Source of the DNA: a virus
Length of the DNA: 62,505 bases
Virus record (IMG/VR): IMGVR_UViG_3300032223_002350
Location: 1-62,505 of that record
Direction: 5' to 3' (one strand)
Positions 13,187 through 21,961 of this stretch are shown here, piece after piece (position 1 is the stretch's first letter; each line of letters starts with the position of its first letter). The notes under the pieces are model-generated. The model was given only the letters and a program-made list of their open reading frames with translations, searched no databases and was not told where the DNA came from. The translations under genes and the position numbers were made by a program.

Positions 13187-13858
13187 TTATTGTCTTGATA
13201 CTATCGTTTTTTTAATGTACTCAAACCCGTCATTGTTCATGGTAATTATGTGCTCTAAAAAATTTTTTTGTTCTACACAGTTTTCTATAAAGTCTATGCC
13301 TTCTAAACTAAATAAAATGCCCATCGCCCTTTCAGAAACCATGCACTCTGATTTATTAACGGGTAAAAAGGTTAAGTGCAACTTGTTATGTATAAACTTT
13401 TTCATCAGTTTGTTTTTAATTATACACATGGTTCCAAAGATACCTAACATCGGATATCCTGGATTGTGCTTATAAGCCGGTCCAACAAACCTATCTATAA
13501 CAGGTTGATCTGCAGCTTGGGGCTCTTGTATAAAATACAGAAAAGAATAATTCTCTTCGTTGTGTAAAAATTTATCTATCGATTTTTTTATGATAATGGT
13601 ATCGTGTATTAAAATGTAATGATGTTCATCTGGAAACATTTCATAAGCTTTCCACAAAGCTCCCACTATGTAGTTGGAGTTTTTCTTATCACACACTATA
13701 ACATTGGGAATACTAACTATATCATCAATGTAAGAAGTATCTTCAGAAAACGAATCTACCACAACAATTTTTTCTTCTGGGTGGTGTAGACTTATAGAAG
13801 TAACACACTGTCTGATTTGACTTTTTTCTTTATCGTATTTACAAGGAATAATAAACAT
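13187..13858 (-). CDS. glycosyltransferase-like protein, 223 aa
   Basis: It begins MFIIPCKYDKEKSQIRQCV and then EEKIVVVDSFSED, the typical first strands of a GT-A fold, followed by HYILIHDTIII (about residues 79-89), where a single Asp replaces the DxD. It lies 3 nt from the next gene in a compact operon. Sugar donor unknown; possibly a divergent GT2. Confidence 0.55.
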   Translation of the reverse strand: MFIIPCKYDKEKSQIRQCVTSISLHHPEEKIVVVDSFSEDTSYIDDIVSIPNVIVCDKKNSNYIVGALWKAYEMFPDEHHYILIHDTIIIKKSIDKFLHNEENYSFLYFIQEPQAADQPVIDRFVGPAYKHNPGYPMLGIFGTMCIIKNKLMKKFIHNKLHLTFLPVNKSECMVSERAMGILFSLEGIDFIENCVEQKNFLEHIITMNNDGFEYIKKTIVSRQ

Positions 13859-13861
13859 ACT

Positions 13862-14221
13862 CTATATTTCAATGTCTTTAATGCCAGTATTTCTTTTTAC
13901 GTTAATCGCTGTCGCGTATTCATCTCCGCTATCTTTGCAGTCGTTGATCAATATCCTGTGTCCACCTCCGATACCCATGATAAGTTGATCGTAAAATATT
14001 CCGACTTTAGACAATTGAAGTTCAGTGACCCTTCTTAAGCTCTCTTTTCTACCGGTCGTAAGAATGATGTTATATCCCCTTTTATCCCAGTCTAATAACT
14101 TCTCTAATGTTCCCTTTAACACTTCCATTTCATAACACTCTTGAGAAGATATGTGTGGTGGAGCGTGTTTAACCAGAGTTCCATCTATGTCACAAAATAC
14201 TGTTTTCGGTCTAAGATCCAT
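13862..14221 (-). CDS. HAD-superfamily phosphatase, 119 aa
   Basis: HAD motif I FCDIDGTLV (residues 9-17, nucleophile and acid/base Asp pair), motif II LTTGR (54-58) and a late acidic NDCKDSGDEYA that provides the metal-binding Asp. The small size and capless form match the sugar-phosphate phosphatases found in capsule clusters. Its start overlaps the end of the GatZ-like gene. It is likely to dephosphorylate an intermediate of the NDP-sugar made by the neighbouring nucleotidyltransferase. Confidence 0.8.
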   Translation of the reverse strand: MDLRPKTVFCDIDGTLVKHAPPHISSQECYEMEVLKGTLEKLLDWDKRGYNIILTTGRKESLRRVTELQLSKVGIFYDQLIMGIGGGHRILINDCKDSGDEYATAINVKRNTGIKDIEI

Positions 14222-15188
14222 ACAATTCTGTTAACTTTTTGTCTATGTTATGTTTAATTTGGGTATCGATATCCGGAAAGTTTGATTTAATCTTATTCAC
14301 GAAATCCTCTTTACTCAATATATAGTGTCCGCATATCTTAATTAAATCTTTCTTTTGAGTTAACGGATTAAAATCTTTATTGACCCATTTTTCCCATTTT
14401 TTAGACTCATAACACATTTTCCAAAACTCTTCAAATAGTTTATCGTCTGTGATATTATCAAGATAGGTTTGTGTTTCTATCAGTCCGAATTCTGGAGCTA
14501 TGTTAATCGCATCTAAACCTAGACTAAATTTTTCTTTTATTGTGGATACAGGGATATAATCGCCGTTATGTTCTTTGGATAAAAGGTTGTACTCTTTGGC
14601 CAAATCTACCATTTTAATCAGTCTGTCCTTATCGTATTGGCCAGTTTGTGTGTTGCCTTTTAGAGAAGTACCAGATTGAATAACAAGATACTTTATTTTA
14701 GAAAACAAATCATCGCCCGATCTACGATTAACGTCATAGACAAAATGCTTTAGTTCATCCACTTCAAACTTTCTAATAGCTTCTTCGGTACCGATTTCGT
14801 ATTGTAAATTAGGATTTCTATCGTTACAGTACTTTAACATGTTAACCGTATAACCCAAACCATCTCTGTAGTCAGGGTACTTTTTCCATGGGTCTAAGTG
14901 TATCAGCTGTAGATGTTTACAATCGTGAGATAACGATTCTAGTCCGTCATCTTCGTATTGACCCTGACCTGGTCCGCTGTGATCCCTCTGTAATACAACC
15001 TTGTCTGTTTTGTCTTTGACGTATTGACTAAAATCAGACGTTGTCCAATTATTAACGTATCCGCCGTTCCATTCAACCTGACGTCTGGAAGGTATTAGTC
15101 CTATATTATTTCCTGTTTTATTACAGAATTCGACTATGGTATCAACTACGTTTTTGGACATAGGACCTATAAAATATTTAGGAGTCAT
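14211..15188 (-). CDS. GatZ/KbaZ-like TIM-barrel sugar protein, 325 aa
   Basis: The opening block IGLIPSRRQVEWNGGYVNNW, then VVLQRDHSGPGQG and IHLDPWKKYPDYRDGLGY, looks like the non-catalytic class II tagatose-bisphosphate aldolase (GatZ/KbaZ) relatives found in capsule clusters. His/Asp pairs are placed as in a metal-binding TIM barrel. Its neighbours are a HAD phosphatase, a nucleotidyltransferase-kinase fusion and a methyltransferase, so it probably acts on a phosphosugar precursor. I am moderately sure of the fold and unsure of the reaction. Confidence 0.5.
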   Translation of the reverse strand: MTPKYFIGPMSKNVVDTIVEFCNKTGNNIGLIPSRRQVEWNGGYVNNWTTSDFSQYVKDKTDKVVLQRDHSGPGQGQYEDDGLESLSHDCKHLQLIHLDPWKKYPDYRDGLGYTVNMLKYCNDRNPNLQYEIGTEEAIRKFEVDELKHFVYDVNRRSGDDLFSKIKYLVIQSGTSLKGNTQTGQYDKDRLIKMVDLAKEYNLLSKEHNGDYIPVSTIKEKFSLGLDAINIAPEFGLIETQTYLDNITDDKLFEEFWKMCYESKKWEKWVNKDFNPLTQKKDLIKICGHYILSKEDFVNKIKSNFPDIDTQIKHNIDKKLTELYGS

Positions 15189-15191
15189 ACT

Positions 15192-15902
15192 TTATTTTTT
15201 ATACTTTAACAATTCCTCAGAATACCAGTCCTTTTCTTTTTTGTATATTTTATCCGGAGTTGAGGGACTTCCATAAATTTCATCGATAGGTAAATCAAGA
15301 ACAGGAAAATTTCTTTTAACCAGTAGCGTAATACCCACTCTTCTTGATCCGTAACCAAAAGGAAAGTCTACTATGTCGAAAGTTCCGTCAAACAATTTAG
15401 ATCTCAAATCTATAATGAATTCACGACATCCGTCAATCCTTAAAGTATCATGAAATGCAATTACTCCAAATGACGATAGGTTAGGATAGACAACGTCAAA
15501 ATCATTTTTGATACCCTGATAAGAATGGCAACCGTCGATAAAAGCAAAGTCAATACTCTGACCGTGTTTTTTATCAATAAGATCTTTGAATTCAGGGGTT
15601 TTTGAATTTATCTGAGTCAATTCGTAATTGGTAAATCCAAATTTGTTTAGGTAAGCTTCACACTTATCTTTTGTGGATAAGGTCTGGAATTGGTTTAATA
15701 AACCATGAGTATCCCATAAATCGTACCCATACACAAAGCCCCCTATTTCTTTAACTGCTTCACAAAAATATCTGGTTGTTATAGCCTGTACTACTCCTAT
15801 CTCTACTATAGTCTTTGCTTCGTTAAACCTAATTAAAGATTTAAACATTTCTCCCATCTCATAAGAGTACGGTTCCAACCAAGGTGTTTCTTGATTAATC
15901 AT
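15192..15902 (-). CDS. class I SAM-dependent methyltransferase, 236 aa
   Basis: Rossmann motifs: VEIGVVQAITTRYF (residues 33-46, SAM-binding glycine loop, partly degenerate), YGYDLWD (motif II acidic end), and IDFAFIDGCHSYQGIKNDF (about 115-133) followed by FGVIAFHDT. This is the Methyltransf_24/TylF-like pattern common in surface-sugar clusters. It probably methylates a sugar or a linker. It lies in an operon with 3-7 nt spacing on both sides. Confidence 0.75.
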   Translation of the reverse strand: MINQETPWLEPYSYEMGEMFKSLIRFNEAKTIVEIGVVQAITTRYFCEAVKEIGGFVYGYDLWDTHGLLNQFQTLSTKDKCEAYLNKFGFTNYELTQINSKTPEFKDLIDKKHGQSIDFAFIDGCHSYQGIKNDFDVVYPNLSSFGVIAFHDTLRIDGCREFIIDLRSKLFDGTFDIVDFPFGYGSRRVGITLLVKRNFPVLDLPIDEIYGSPSTPDKIYKKEKDWYSEELLKYKK

Positions 15903-15909
15903 ACGTATT

Positions 15910-17445
15910 TTATTTTAATTGTTTTTGTAAATTGTATTTTCCGTAATTAAATAAAAAATTATTGAATGGATATTCATGTAATGGAGCCATATTAATCCAA
16001 ATTATCGCTGTTAGTACTTTTACTTTTTTCAAGTCTAATCCATTATTAGTGATAAACAAATGTAAAATTTCTTCGCACTCTTTTAGTTTACTATTGATTA
16101 AAACATAACAATTTTCTTTAGATGAATTAAATAAATTTTTGTTTATTATATCGTGGTTGATCGTTAGGTTGTGGTTTAATTTAGCCAAATCGTAATATAA
16201 ATCTCCAACCTTTAAATTCCCAGCAAAATCTTGTCTCCAGTCAATTAATTTAAAGCCGTCCTCTGTCTCAATGATATTATCCAAAATAAAATCACCGTGA
16301 AACTGACTTGGTATCCCGCTACACAACCAGTCACTGTCGATAGAATCAACTAAATCATAAATGCCTTTGATATACTGTCCGTTGATTTGGCTGTTTTCTG
16401 TGTTGTTTTTTAGATACTGGGCTATTCTTTGCTTGGTTTTGTTAATATAAAAATTATAACACTTATCTTTAAAACTTGAGTCTTCGGTTTTTATCCAAAG
16501 GTTATCGTTTGACCAAGTCAAAAATTTAGTAAACTTATCAGCGTTAACAGACTTTGAAAATAGTTTGCCTTCTGCTTTTTCATACTTGTAAAAATTTTCT
16601 CTAGAATCAATAATCTTTGGAACTAAATCCCCCAAATTAAAAGCTCTATCAACCCTGTTTTTATTTACTGTTGAATTAGAAAAGAACTTGATAACGAAAT
16701 CCTCAAAGAAAAATATAGATTCATCTATCTTATCTAGTACTTCGATATTAGAATGAAACGCTTTTCTTGTTTTATTCAATTCTGTGGTATTACCTACATC
16801 GAACCAGTCAAATCCATTAATCCACTTTCCGTAAAAATCAACGCTAGATAACATATCGTTTATCGCGTGTACGTCTGAAGTATCTTCGTGTTTGCTTTCG
16901 ATTAATTTCTCCAGTTTGGAAAAGAATAGTTCGAAATCTTTAATGCCTGTAATTCCTATGTACGAATAATCAAAGTTTAATTCTCCCTTCTCGTTTATCT
17001 TGATTAACTTATTTTCGTTAATGCGGATAGTTCTATACTTAGACGCGTCTTCTTTGTAAGAACCCACTATGTAATTTTCAGAAGGGTATTCTGGAGTATA
17101 CCTCGTGATTACGGTGTCCGATGCGTGGAATATGAACGGTGAGTTTACGTGAGACTTACATTGTAATAGAGAATACCCCAAGCTGCTGCCACGTCCTTTG
17201 TATTTGTTTATTTCTACGAAGGTGAATTTATGCTTTGGATATGCCAATTCAAGAAATTGTTTTACATGAGAACCAAAATGTCCTAGGGTTATTATGAACT
17301 CAACGCTTTCAGGATATGATTCTATAATGTAAGAGATCGCCGGTTTATCGGCTATTCTTATCAAAGATTTGTTGGTATAGTTGGTTAATTCTCCAAGTCT
17401 ACTTCCCAATCCGCTGGTGGTTATGATGACTTTATATTCTTCCAT
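15910..17445 (-). CDS. sugar nucleotidyltransferase fused to aminoglycoside/choline-kinase-like domain, 511 aa
   Basis: Residues 1-230 are a nucleotidyltransferase: GLGSRLGELT then NKSLIRIADKP (residues 12-34), the nucleotide-binding signature, with FHASDT as a metal-site block. Residues about 250-511 are a protein-kinase-like small-molecule kinase: FHGDFILDNII (catalytic-loop HGD...N) and LIDWRQD (DxD metal loop). Phosphorylation and nucleotidyl transfer would yield an activated sugar or a choline-like donor, as in LicA plus LicC. The length is typical for such fusions. It is the central activating enzyme of the island. Confidence 0.75.
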   Translation of the reverse strand: MEEYKVIITTSGLGSRLGELTNYTNKSLIRIADKPAISYIIESYPESVEFIITLGHFGSHVKQFLELAYPKHKFTFVEINKYKGRGSSLGYSLLQCKSHVNSPFIFHASDTVITRYTPEYPSENYIVGSYKEDASKYRTIRINENKLIKINEKGELNFDYSYIGITGIKDFELFFSKLEKLIESKHEDTSDVHAINDMLSSVDFYGKWINGFDWFDVGNTTELNKTRKAFHSNIEVLDKIDESIFFFEDFVIKFFSNSTVNKNRVDRAFNLGDLVPKIIDSRENFYKYEKAEGKLFSKSVNADKFTKFLTWSNDNLWIKTEDSSFKDKCYNFYINKTKQRIAQYLKNNTENSQINGQYIKGIYDLVDSIDSDWLCSGIPSQFHGDFILDNIIETEDGFKLIDWRQDFAGNLKVGDLYYDLAKLNHNLTINHDIINKNLFNSSKENCYVLINSKLKECEEILHLFITNNGLDLKKVKVLTAIIWINMAPLHEYPFNNFLFNYGKYNLQKQLK

Positions 17446-17779
17446 AGTTGTCTTTTATGCGTACTATATCGTCTTCTCCAAAATACTCTCCGTGTTGTAC
17501 TTCGATGAATATCAAGTCCTCTTCACCTGTGTTTTTTACCTGATGTTTCATCAATACAGGAATTATTACAGTATCTCCAACGGAATACTCTTTCTCAACG
17601 TCGTCCAGTATAATCGAAGCTTTACCTTTTACTATAACGTATACTTCGCTTCGTTTGAAATGATACTGGTAACTGGGAGCTTGACCTGGTTTTATGGTTA
17701 TTGTTTTTACCTTACAATAGTCCGTGTCTAATATGTTTTCGAAAGATCCCCACGGTCTTTGTTCTATGTAGTTCATCAT
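17432..17779 (-). CDS. cupin, mannose-6-phosphate isomerase type II-like, 115 aa
   Basis: RPWGSF near the N-terminus, then KPGQAPSYQYHFKRSEVYVI (cupin motif 1, with His and Glu metal ligands) and GDTVIIPVLMKHQVKN (motif 2). This matches the C-terminal isomerase cupin of GDP-mannose enzymes; stand-alone versions exist in capsule clusters. It has an ATGA overlap with the stop of 17776-19020. The usual R.E.H pattern is only partly kept, so an epimerase-like or binding role is possible. Confidence 0.7.
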   Translation of the reverse strand: MMNYIEQRPWGSFENILDTDYCKVKTITIKPGQAPSYQYHFKRSEVYVIVKGKASIILDDVEKEYSVGDTVIIPVLMKHQVKNTGEEDLIFIEVQHGEYFGEDDIVRIKDNYGRI

Positions 17780-19020
17780 GCTACTTCTATTTTAATGTTA
17801 TCTTCTTTTACTCCCATAAGTAAGTGATGCTGATACACCGATTCTTTAGTTTCCGGTGGGTCTTGGATCACTATCATAAAGTTTAGATTTGGGTATTTCT
17901 CCCTTATAGCCTTGTCTAATTCTGTTATGTCTTTATTAAATCTAAACACTATAAACGTTATTTCGCTGCCGTTTTGTCCATCATTCATATACTTTCTGAA
18001 TGCATCAACACGTCTATTGTATCTGTCTTTTAAAAGCTTAAAGTTATTATCTATGTAGTGATTGATTCCTCCTGCCCAGTTTTGAGATATGTACAATCCT
18101 CCGTGTCCTGGTGATTCGTGGTTAAAGTAAAAATTATACTTGGTATTGTATATTAACTTTTCTCCTTTTACTGTTCCTCCTACGTTAAACGGTACTTCTT
18201 TAATCTCTAAGTAATCATCGTCCATGAAATACTTAAAATCGTCTTTGATACACTCAATTACACCGGGTAAATTTGATACCATCTCGTCAAATGGACATGT
18301 TTGGTATCCGTCTATCTTCTTTCCCCTTAACCCGTTAGTTACTCCGTATCCCGCAGGTCCGCAATTCCAACCCAATGAAATACCTATCTTATCCACGCTT
18401 ACGTTAGTCTGAATGTTATCGTAAAAACCGTTTTGTTTCTCTTGCTTTTCTATGGTCTTCGGGTGGTATATGAATAGCTGTTCCGGAAACCTGGATATCG
18501 TTGCGTGTCCCACAAGTCTCTCGTGTACCTTGCCAACCCATTGTATCTTAGAACTGTTCTTGCATATTCGACTCTGTAGGTCTGGCCAGTTGATTCTACC
18601 GTGGTCGTCTACGTGCCAGCCCCACTTCATCGCGTGTTCTTTCGTTATGCCCTCTACTATGTTCCATCTCGGTATGTGATATAGGTCCACTTCAGGGTTC
18701 ATCTCCAGTATCACGGGTAGGTATTGTATAAAGGTTTCATCAACTAATTCGTCTGCGTCTAGGAATATAATGTAATCTTTTGTACAGTAATTTTTTACAT
18801 TATTCTTGAAAGTTGCAAAATCTTTGTTTAACGGAAATTCAACAGTCACCTTTACGTGCTTGGATTGTGATGCAACGTTTTTCACCTCTTCTGTGGCTGT
18901 GGTATCCATCTGTATGACTATCTCGTCTTCGGGTCTCACGTTTTCACCAAGGACAGAAAGAAGTCTCTCAAGCTCTTTGTGTTCGTTGCATGCCGTTATC
19001 GCGTAACTTATCGTTGCCAT
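17776..19020 (-). CDS. GT2 glycosyltransferase fused to DUF1796-like peptidase domain, 414 aa
   Basis: Residues 1-215 are a GT-A transferase: TISYAITACNEHKELERLL, DEIVIQMDT, DYIIFLDADELVDE (DxD about residues 92-94), and WPDLQSRI...VHERL, as in lipopolysaccharide core glycosyltransferases. From about 225 on, GISLGWNCGPAGYGV, CPFDEMVS, FYFNHESP and RYNRRVDAFRKYM match the DUF1796 putative papain-like cysteine peptidases, with Cys and His in place. A paralogue at 20355-20981 lacks this second half. I do not know of a described function for such a fusion; the domain might instead be a sugar or peptide transferase. Confidence 0.7.
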   Translation of the reverse strand: MATISYAITACNEHKELERLLSVLGENVRPEDEIVIQMDTTATEEVKNVASQSKHVKVTVEFPLNKDFATFKNNVKNYCTKDYIIFLDADELVDETFIQYLPVILEMNPEVDLYHIPRWNIVEGITKEHAMKWGWHVDDHGRINWPDLQSRICKNSSKIQWVGKVHERLVGHATISRFPEQLFIYHPKTIEKQEKQNGFYDNIQTNVSVDKIGISLGWNCGPAGYGVTNGLRGKKIDGYQTCPFDEMVSNLPGVIECIKDDFKYFMDDDYLEIKEVPFNVGGTVKGEKLIYNTKYNFYFNHESPGHGGLYISQNWAGGINHYIDNNFKLLKDRYNRRVDAFRKYMNDGQNGSEITFIVFRFNKDITELDKAIREKYPNLNFMIVIQDPPETKESVYQHHLLMGVKEDNIKIEVA

Positions 19021-19406
19021 TATTCCTGTACGTTTTCTAGTTCAAAAAAACCAAGGCTGTCACAAGCATCGTAGAATCCATCTTGACCGTGATTCTGTAA
19101 ACTTTTAGGATCGCTCTTATGTGTCTGTCCTTTAAATCGAGGGTTCTTCATCTCCTTCTTTGTGAGAGGTACTGATTTGATACTCGCCCATTGCCAGTTG
19201 TCTTTTGACTTTCCATTGACGAATACCACGCCTTTCTCTGGTGTATTGATTACATTTGGATACCACACTCTCTTTTGCTCATCAATATACTTCAGGTCTT
19301 TGTAAAGTTCTGGTATATTCGACTCTGTAGGTCTGACCATTGTTATCTTTTCATGTATAAGATCTTTTATTAGATCATCATAAGATGTTATTATTTTTAT
19401 TTCCAT
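19020..19406 (-). CDS. chimeric paralogue of 21499-21960, 128 aa
   Basis: From PELYKDLKYIDEQ onward it is nearly identical to 21499-21960, but the zinc-ribbon start is gone. It is replaced by MEIKIITSYDDLIKDLIHEK and a short joint (VRPTESNI). The DNA of that joint is the same 21 bases found out of frame in the glycosyltransferase gene at 18564-18584. This marks a recombination event between duplicated segments. It ends by overlapping the ATG of 17776-19020. Function unknown; the retained part may be a DNA/RNA- or protein-binding module (GQTHKSDPKSLQNHGQDGF). Confidence 0.65.
   Translation of the reverse strand: MEIKIITSYDDLIKDLIHEKITMVRPTESNIPELYKDLKYIDEQKRVWYPNVINTPEKGVVFVNGKSKDNWQWASIKSVPLTKKEMKNPRFKGQTHKSDPKSLQNHGQDGFYDACDSLGFFELENVQE
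19028..19316 (-). repeat. segmental duplication, copy 1
   Basis: About 290 bases closely match 21508-21794 with scattered, mostly synonymous changes. Each copy sits next to a related glycosyltransferase gene (17776-19020 and 20355-20981), so a larger block was probably duplicated. Confidence 0.8.
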
Positions 19407-19416
19407 TAACTTTTGT

Positions 19417-20358
19417 TTATATTTTATTTTCTATAGCGTATTTTATCCAATTATCTATGTAGTATTGTAGATTATTATCAACTAGTTTTCTTTGAACATG
19501 CCTCTCATTATCTTCTATTATAGATACATATTTTTTATAAATCTCTTTTAATTGTCCATCTCCCCCCGGATTATCTAAATTCCTTAAATTACCAACATCA
19601 TAAAACCAAATAATAATGTTCTCTAAAAGGTATTGTTGAACATCAATTCCATGGTTTTTCGCTATATTACATACATTCATAGCATACCAGTCCCAGGGAA
19701 GATAGCCATTCCACTCATCTAAAACAGGCACTAATTTTTCGTAAAATCCCTTGTTATATAATTCAATCCATCCAGAAAATTTAAAACCATTAATTGGTTT
19801 TAAAATGGGAGATTTTAAATTAGATGATATATGTAATATTTCGTGAATATCTGTATTAAGACAAGATTTATATGGTATTTTCGAAAATTTTTCATTTACT
19901 AAAATATCCCAACTTCCATCCCAACACTTAAATATTTGAGGAGATATTAGAAAATATTTATTAGTTACCTGTTTTGCTGATTCAATTAAATAATATAAAG
20001 TATATTCTGAAAAATAAACGTCTGGACATATAGGTATATAAAAATCTATATGATCCTCTCTTGTATTTTTCATTAAATTCATACCTCCGTATATTTCGTC
20101 TTTTGTGAAAATAGTTGGTTTATGAATAAAATTATCTTTTAAAAGGTTATCTATTATTTTATATTTGTCAATAAATAATTCTTTAGGTAGTTTTGAATTA
20201 TTCCAATCTATTAATTTGGGAGATAAATTTAAAACAGTATCTATGTATATTGTATCACTTTTATCTATATGATAAATAGATTGTTTTAATTTATCTAACA
20301 TTATATAAGCCTGATCAATCTCATATGGCATTATATGTGTTAATATTTTAATATTCAT
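19417..20358 (-). CDS. putative glycosyltransferase, 313 aa
   Basis: A very AT-rich gene (IHKPTIFTKDEIYGG, FYIPICPDVYFSEYTLYYLI, WDGSWDILVNEKF, PWDWYAMNVC). The middle looks like a GT-A core with CPDV as a possible metal-site region, but the canonical DxD is absent. It lies between the two duplicated glycosyltransferase units. It could also be a non-catalytic sugar-binding protein. Confidence 0.5.
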   Translation of the reverse strand: MNIKILTHIMPYEIDQAYIMLDKLKQSIYHIDKSDTIYIDTVLNLSPKLIDWNNSKLPKELFIDKYKIIDNLLKDNFIHKPTIFTKDEIYGGMNLMKNTREDHIDFYIPICPDVYFSEYTLYYLIESAKQVTNKYFLISPQIFKCWDGSWDILVNEKFSKIPYKSCLNTDIHEILHISSNLKSPILKPINGFKFSGWIELYNKGFYEKLVPVLDEWNGYLPWDWYAMNVCNIAKNHGIDVQQYLLENIIIWFYDVGNLRNLDNPGGDGQLKEIYKKYVSIIEDNERHVQRKLVDNNLQYYIDNWIKYAIENKI

Positions 20359-20981
20359 ATTATTTCGTATAATTTATTTTGTTTTTCTTGTTTTTCTATT
20401 GTCTTTGGGTGATATAATCTAAAATCATCTGGAAGCCTTGATACGGATTTAAATCCTTCTAGTCTTTCATGTACTTTTCCTTTCCAATATATCTCAGAAG
20501 TATTTTTCATGATACGTGACTGAAGATCTGGCCAATTAATTCTATTTTGACTATCTACATGCCAACCCCATTTTACTATATGCTCTTGTGTTAATCCCCG
20601 TACTGTATTCCATCTTGGCACATAATACAGATCAACTTCAGGATTCATCTCTAGTATGTAAGGTAAATTAATTAGGAAATTTTCATCAAGATATTCATCA
20701 GCATCTATAAAAATAATATAATCTTTTTTACAGACATTCTTTATATTATTCTTGAAAGTGGCAAAATCTTTTTGTAGTGGAAATTCTATAACTGTTCTAT
20801 TCTGTACTCCCCTTATAAATTCACCTGCAAGCAAGTCTCTAACCTCTTGTGTTGCGCTTGTATCTATCTGAATGATAATCTCATCATCAAGTCCTATATG
20901 TGTCTCTAATTGCGTAATTAAGCGCTTTAGTTCTTCATGTTCATTACATGCTGTGATGGCATACGATATTGTTGGGATCAT
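20355..20981 (-). CDS. GT2 glycosyltransferase paralogue without DUF1796 domain, 208 aa
   Basis: Closely related to the N-terminal half of 17776-19020: TISYAITACNEHEELKRLI, DYIIFIDADEYLDE, WPDLQSRIMKN and KVHERLEG occur in the same order. It stops at EKQNKLYEII, just where the fused protein goes on into DUF1796. It is either the ancestral single-domain form or a truncated copy. Its stop overlaps the start of 19417-20358 (ATGA-type). Confidence 0.8.
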   Translation of the reverse strand: MIPTISYAITACNEHEELKRLITQLETHIGLDDEIIIQIDTSATQEVRDLLAGEFIRGVQNRTVIEFPLQKDFATFKNNIKNVCKKDYIIFIDADEYLDENFLINLPYILEMNPEVDLYYVPRWNTVRGLTQEHIVKWGWHVDSQNRINWPDLQSRIMKNTSEIYWKGKVHERLEGFKSVSRLPDDFRLYHPKTIEKQEKQNKLYEII

Positions 20982-21502
20982 TATTTTTTTCTTTTTATAA
21001 AAAGTAAATTTTTCTTTTCATCCTCTTTCATTTCGTATTCAGATTTATTTAAAATAGAATTTAGTGCTATTCTATATAATCTATATCTAATTTCATCTGT
21101 AGGATCTAATGTTATATAGTCTATTCCAAAATGATCTTCATACGATTTCATTAGTGGAAGTATTTCTGTTATAAAAATCTTAAGATGAGTGTTGAATACT
21201 TTTTCATCTGTATACGGTGGTTTATCATATCTAGGTTTATTATCCTCTTCTACCCAAAAAAACTTTATAGTGATTTGCTTGTCTTTTACTCCTGGATTAT
21301 AGTTTACTTTTGTGTAGTGTTTTATATTATTCTTGTCTATAAATGACCATATCGATGAACCTTCTTTTTTGTAATCATATGTATTATCTATATCTATATT
21401 TTCTCCTATTAGAGTATAAGATTCTAATAGTATCTTTTCTAGTATATTAGATAATGTAAAACTAGATTCTGATTGAAGATTACTTAATTCTTGGGTTTTC
21501 AC
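20981..21502 (-). CDS. hypothetical phage protein, 173 aa
   Basis: A soluble, charged protein (middle: FWVEEDNKPRYDKPPYTDEKVF; end: DPTDEIRYRLYRIALNSI and a Lys-rich tail). I recognise no catalytic motif. It overlaps its neighbours at both ends by 1-4 nt, so it belongs to the sugar-island operon. Function unknown. Confidence 0.65.
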   Translation of the reverse strand: MKTQELSNLQSESSFTLSNILEKILLESYTLIGENIDIDNTYDYKKEGSSIWSFIDKNNIKHYTKVNYNPGVKDKQITIKFFWVEEDNKPRYDKPPYTDEKVFNTHLKIFITEILPLMKSYEDHFGIDYITLDPTDEIRYRLYRIALNSILNKSEYEMKEDEKKNLLFIKRKK

Positions 21503-21960
21503 GCTTGTGTGTTTTCAAGTTCAAATAACCCCAGCTCATCACATGCATCAAAGAATCCATCTTGTCCATGATTCTGTAAGCTCTTTGGATCACTCTTATG
21601 TGTCTGTCCTTTGAAACGTGGATTCTTCATCTCCTTCTTTGTAAGTGGAATTGATTTTATACTTGCCCATTGCCAGTTGTCTTTTGACTTTCCATTGACA
21701 AATACTACACCTTTTCCTGGAGTATTGATCACATTTGGATACCATACTCTCTTTTGCTCATCAATATACTTCAGGTCTTTGTAAAGTTCTGGCATTGTCT
21801 CTTCAAATAATGCAAAATCAAAGTCTCCTTCTATCATCATATCATTTGCAAAGAATCCGCAATTGAAACAGTTATATGCCTTCTTAGTCTCATTTATGTC
21901 TTGTGTATAACATGACTCAGGAGCTTTACATTTTGGGCATGTTGTTAAATTATCTATCAT
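21499..21960 (-). CDS. zinc-ribbon protein, 153 aa
   Basis: N-terminal zinc ribbon CPKC (residues 8-11) and CFNCGFF (31-37), then the conserved PELYKDLKYIDEQKRVWYP block and KGQTHKSDPKSLQNHGQDGF. It is the intact form of the chimeric copy at 19020-19406. Zinc ribbons of this kind bind nucleic acid or proteins; the role here is unknown. Confidence 0.7.
   Translation of the reverse strand: MIDNLTTCPKCKAPESCYTQDINETKKAYNCFNCGFFANDMMIEGDFDFALFEETMPELYKDLKYIDEQKRVWYPNVINTPGKGVVFVNGKSKDNWQWASIKSIPLTKKEMKNPRFKGQTHKSDPKSLQNHGQDGFFDACDELGLFELENTQA
21508..21794 (-). repeat. segmental duplication, copy 2
   Basis: Matches 19028-19316. This copy keeps the full zinc-ribbon gene and is therefore likely closer to the original. 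Confidence 0.8.
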
Positions 21961-21961
21961 T

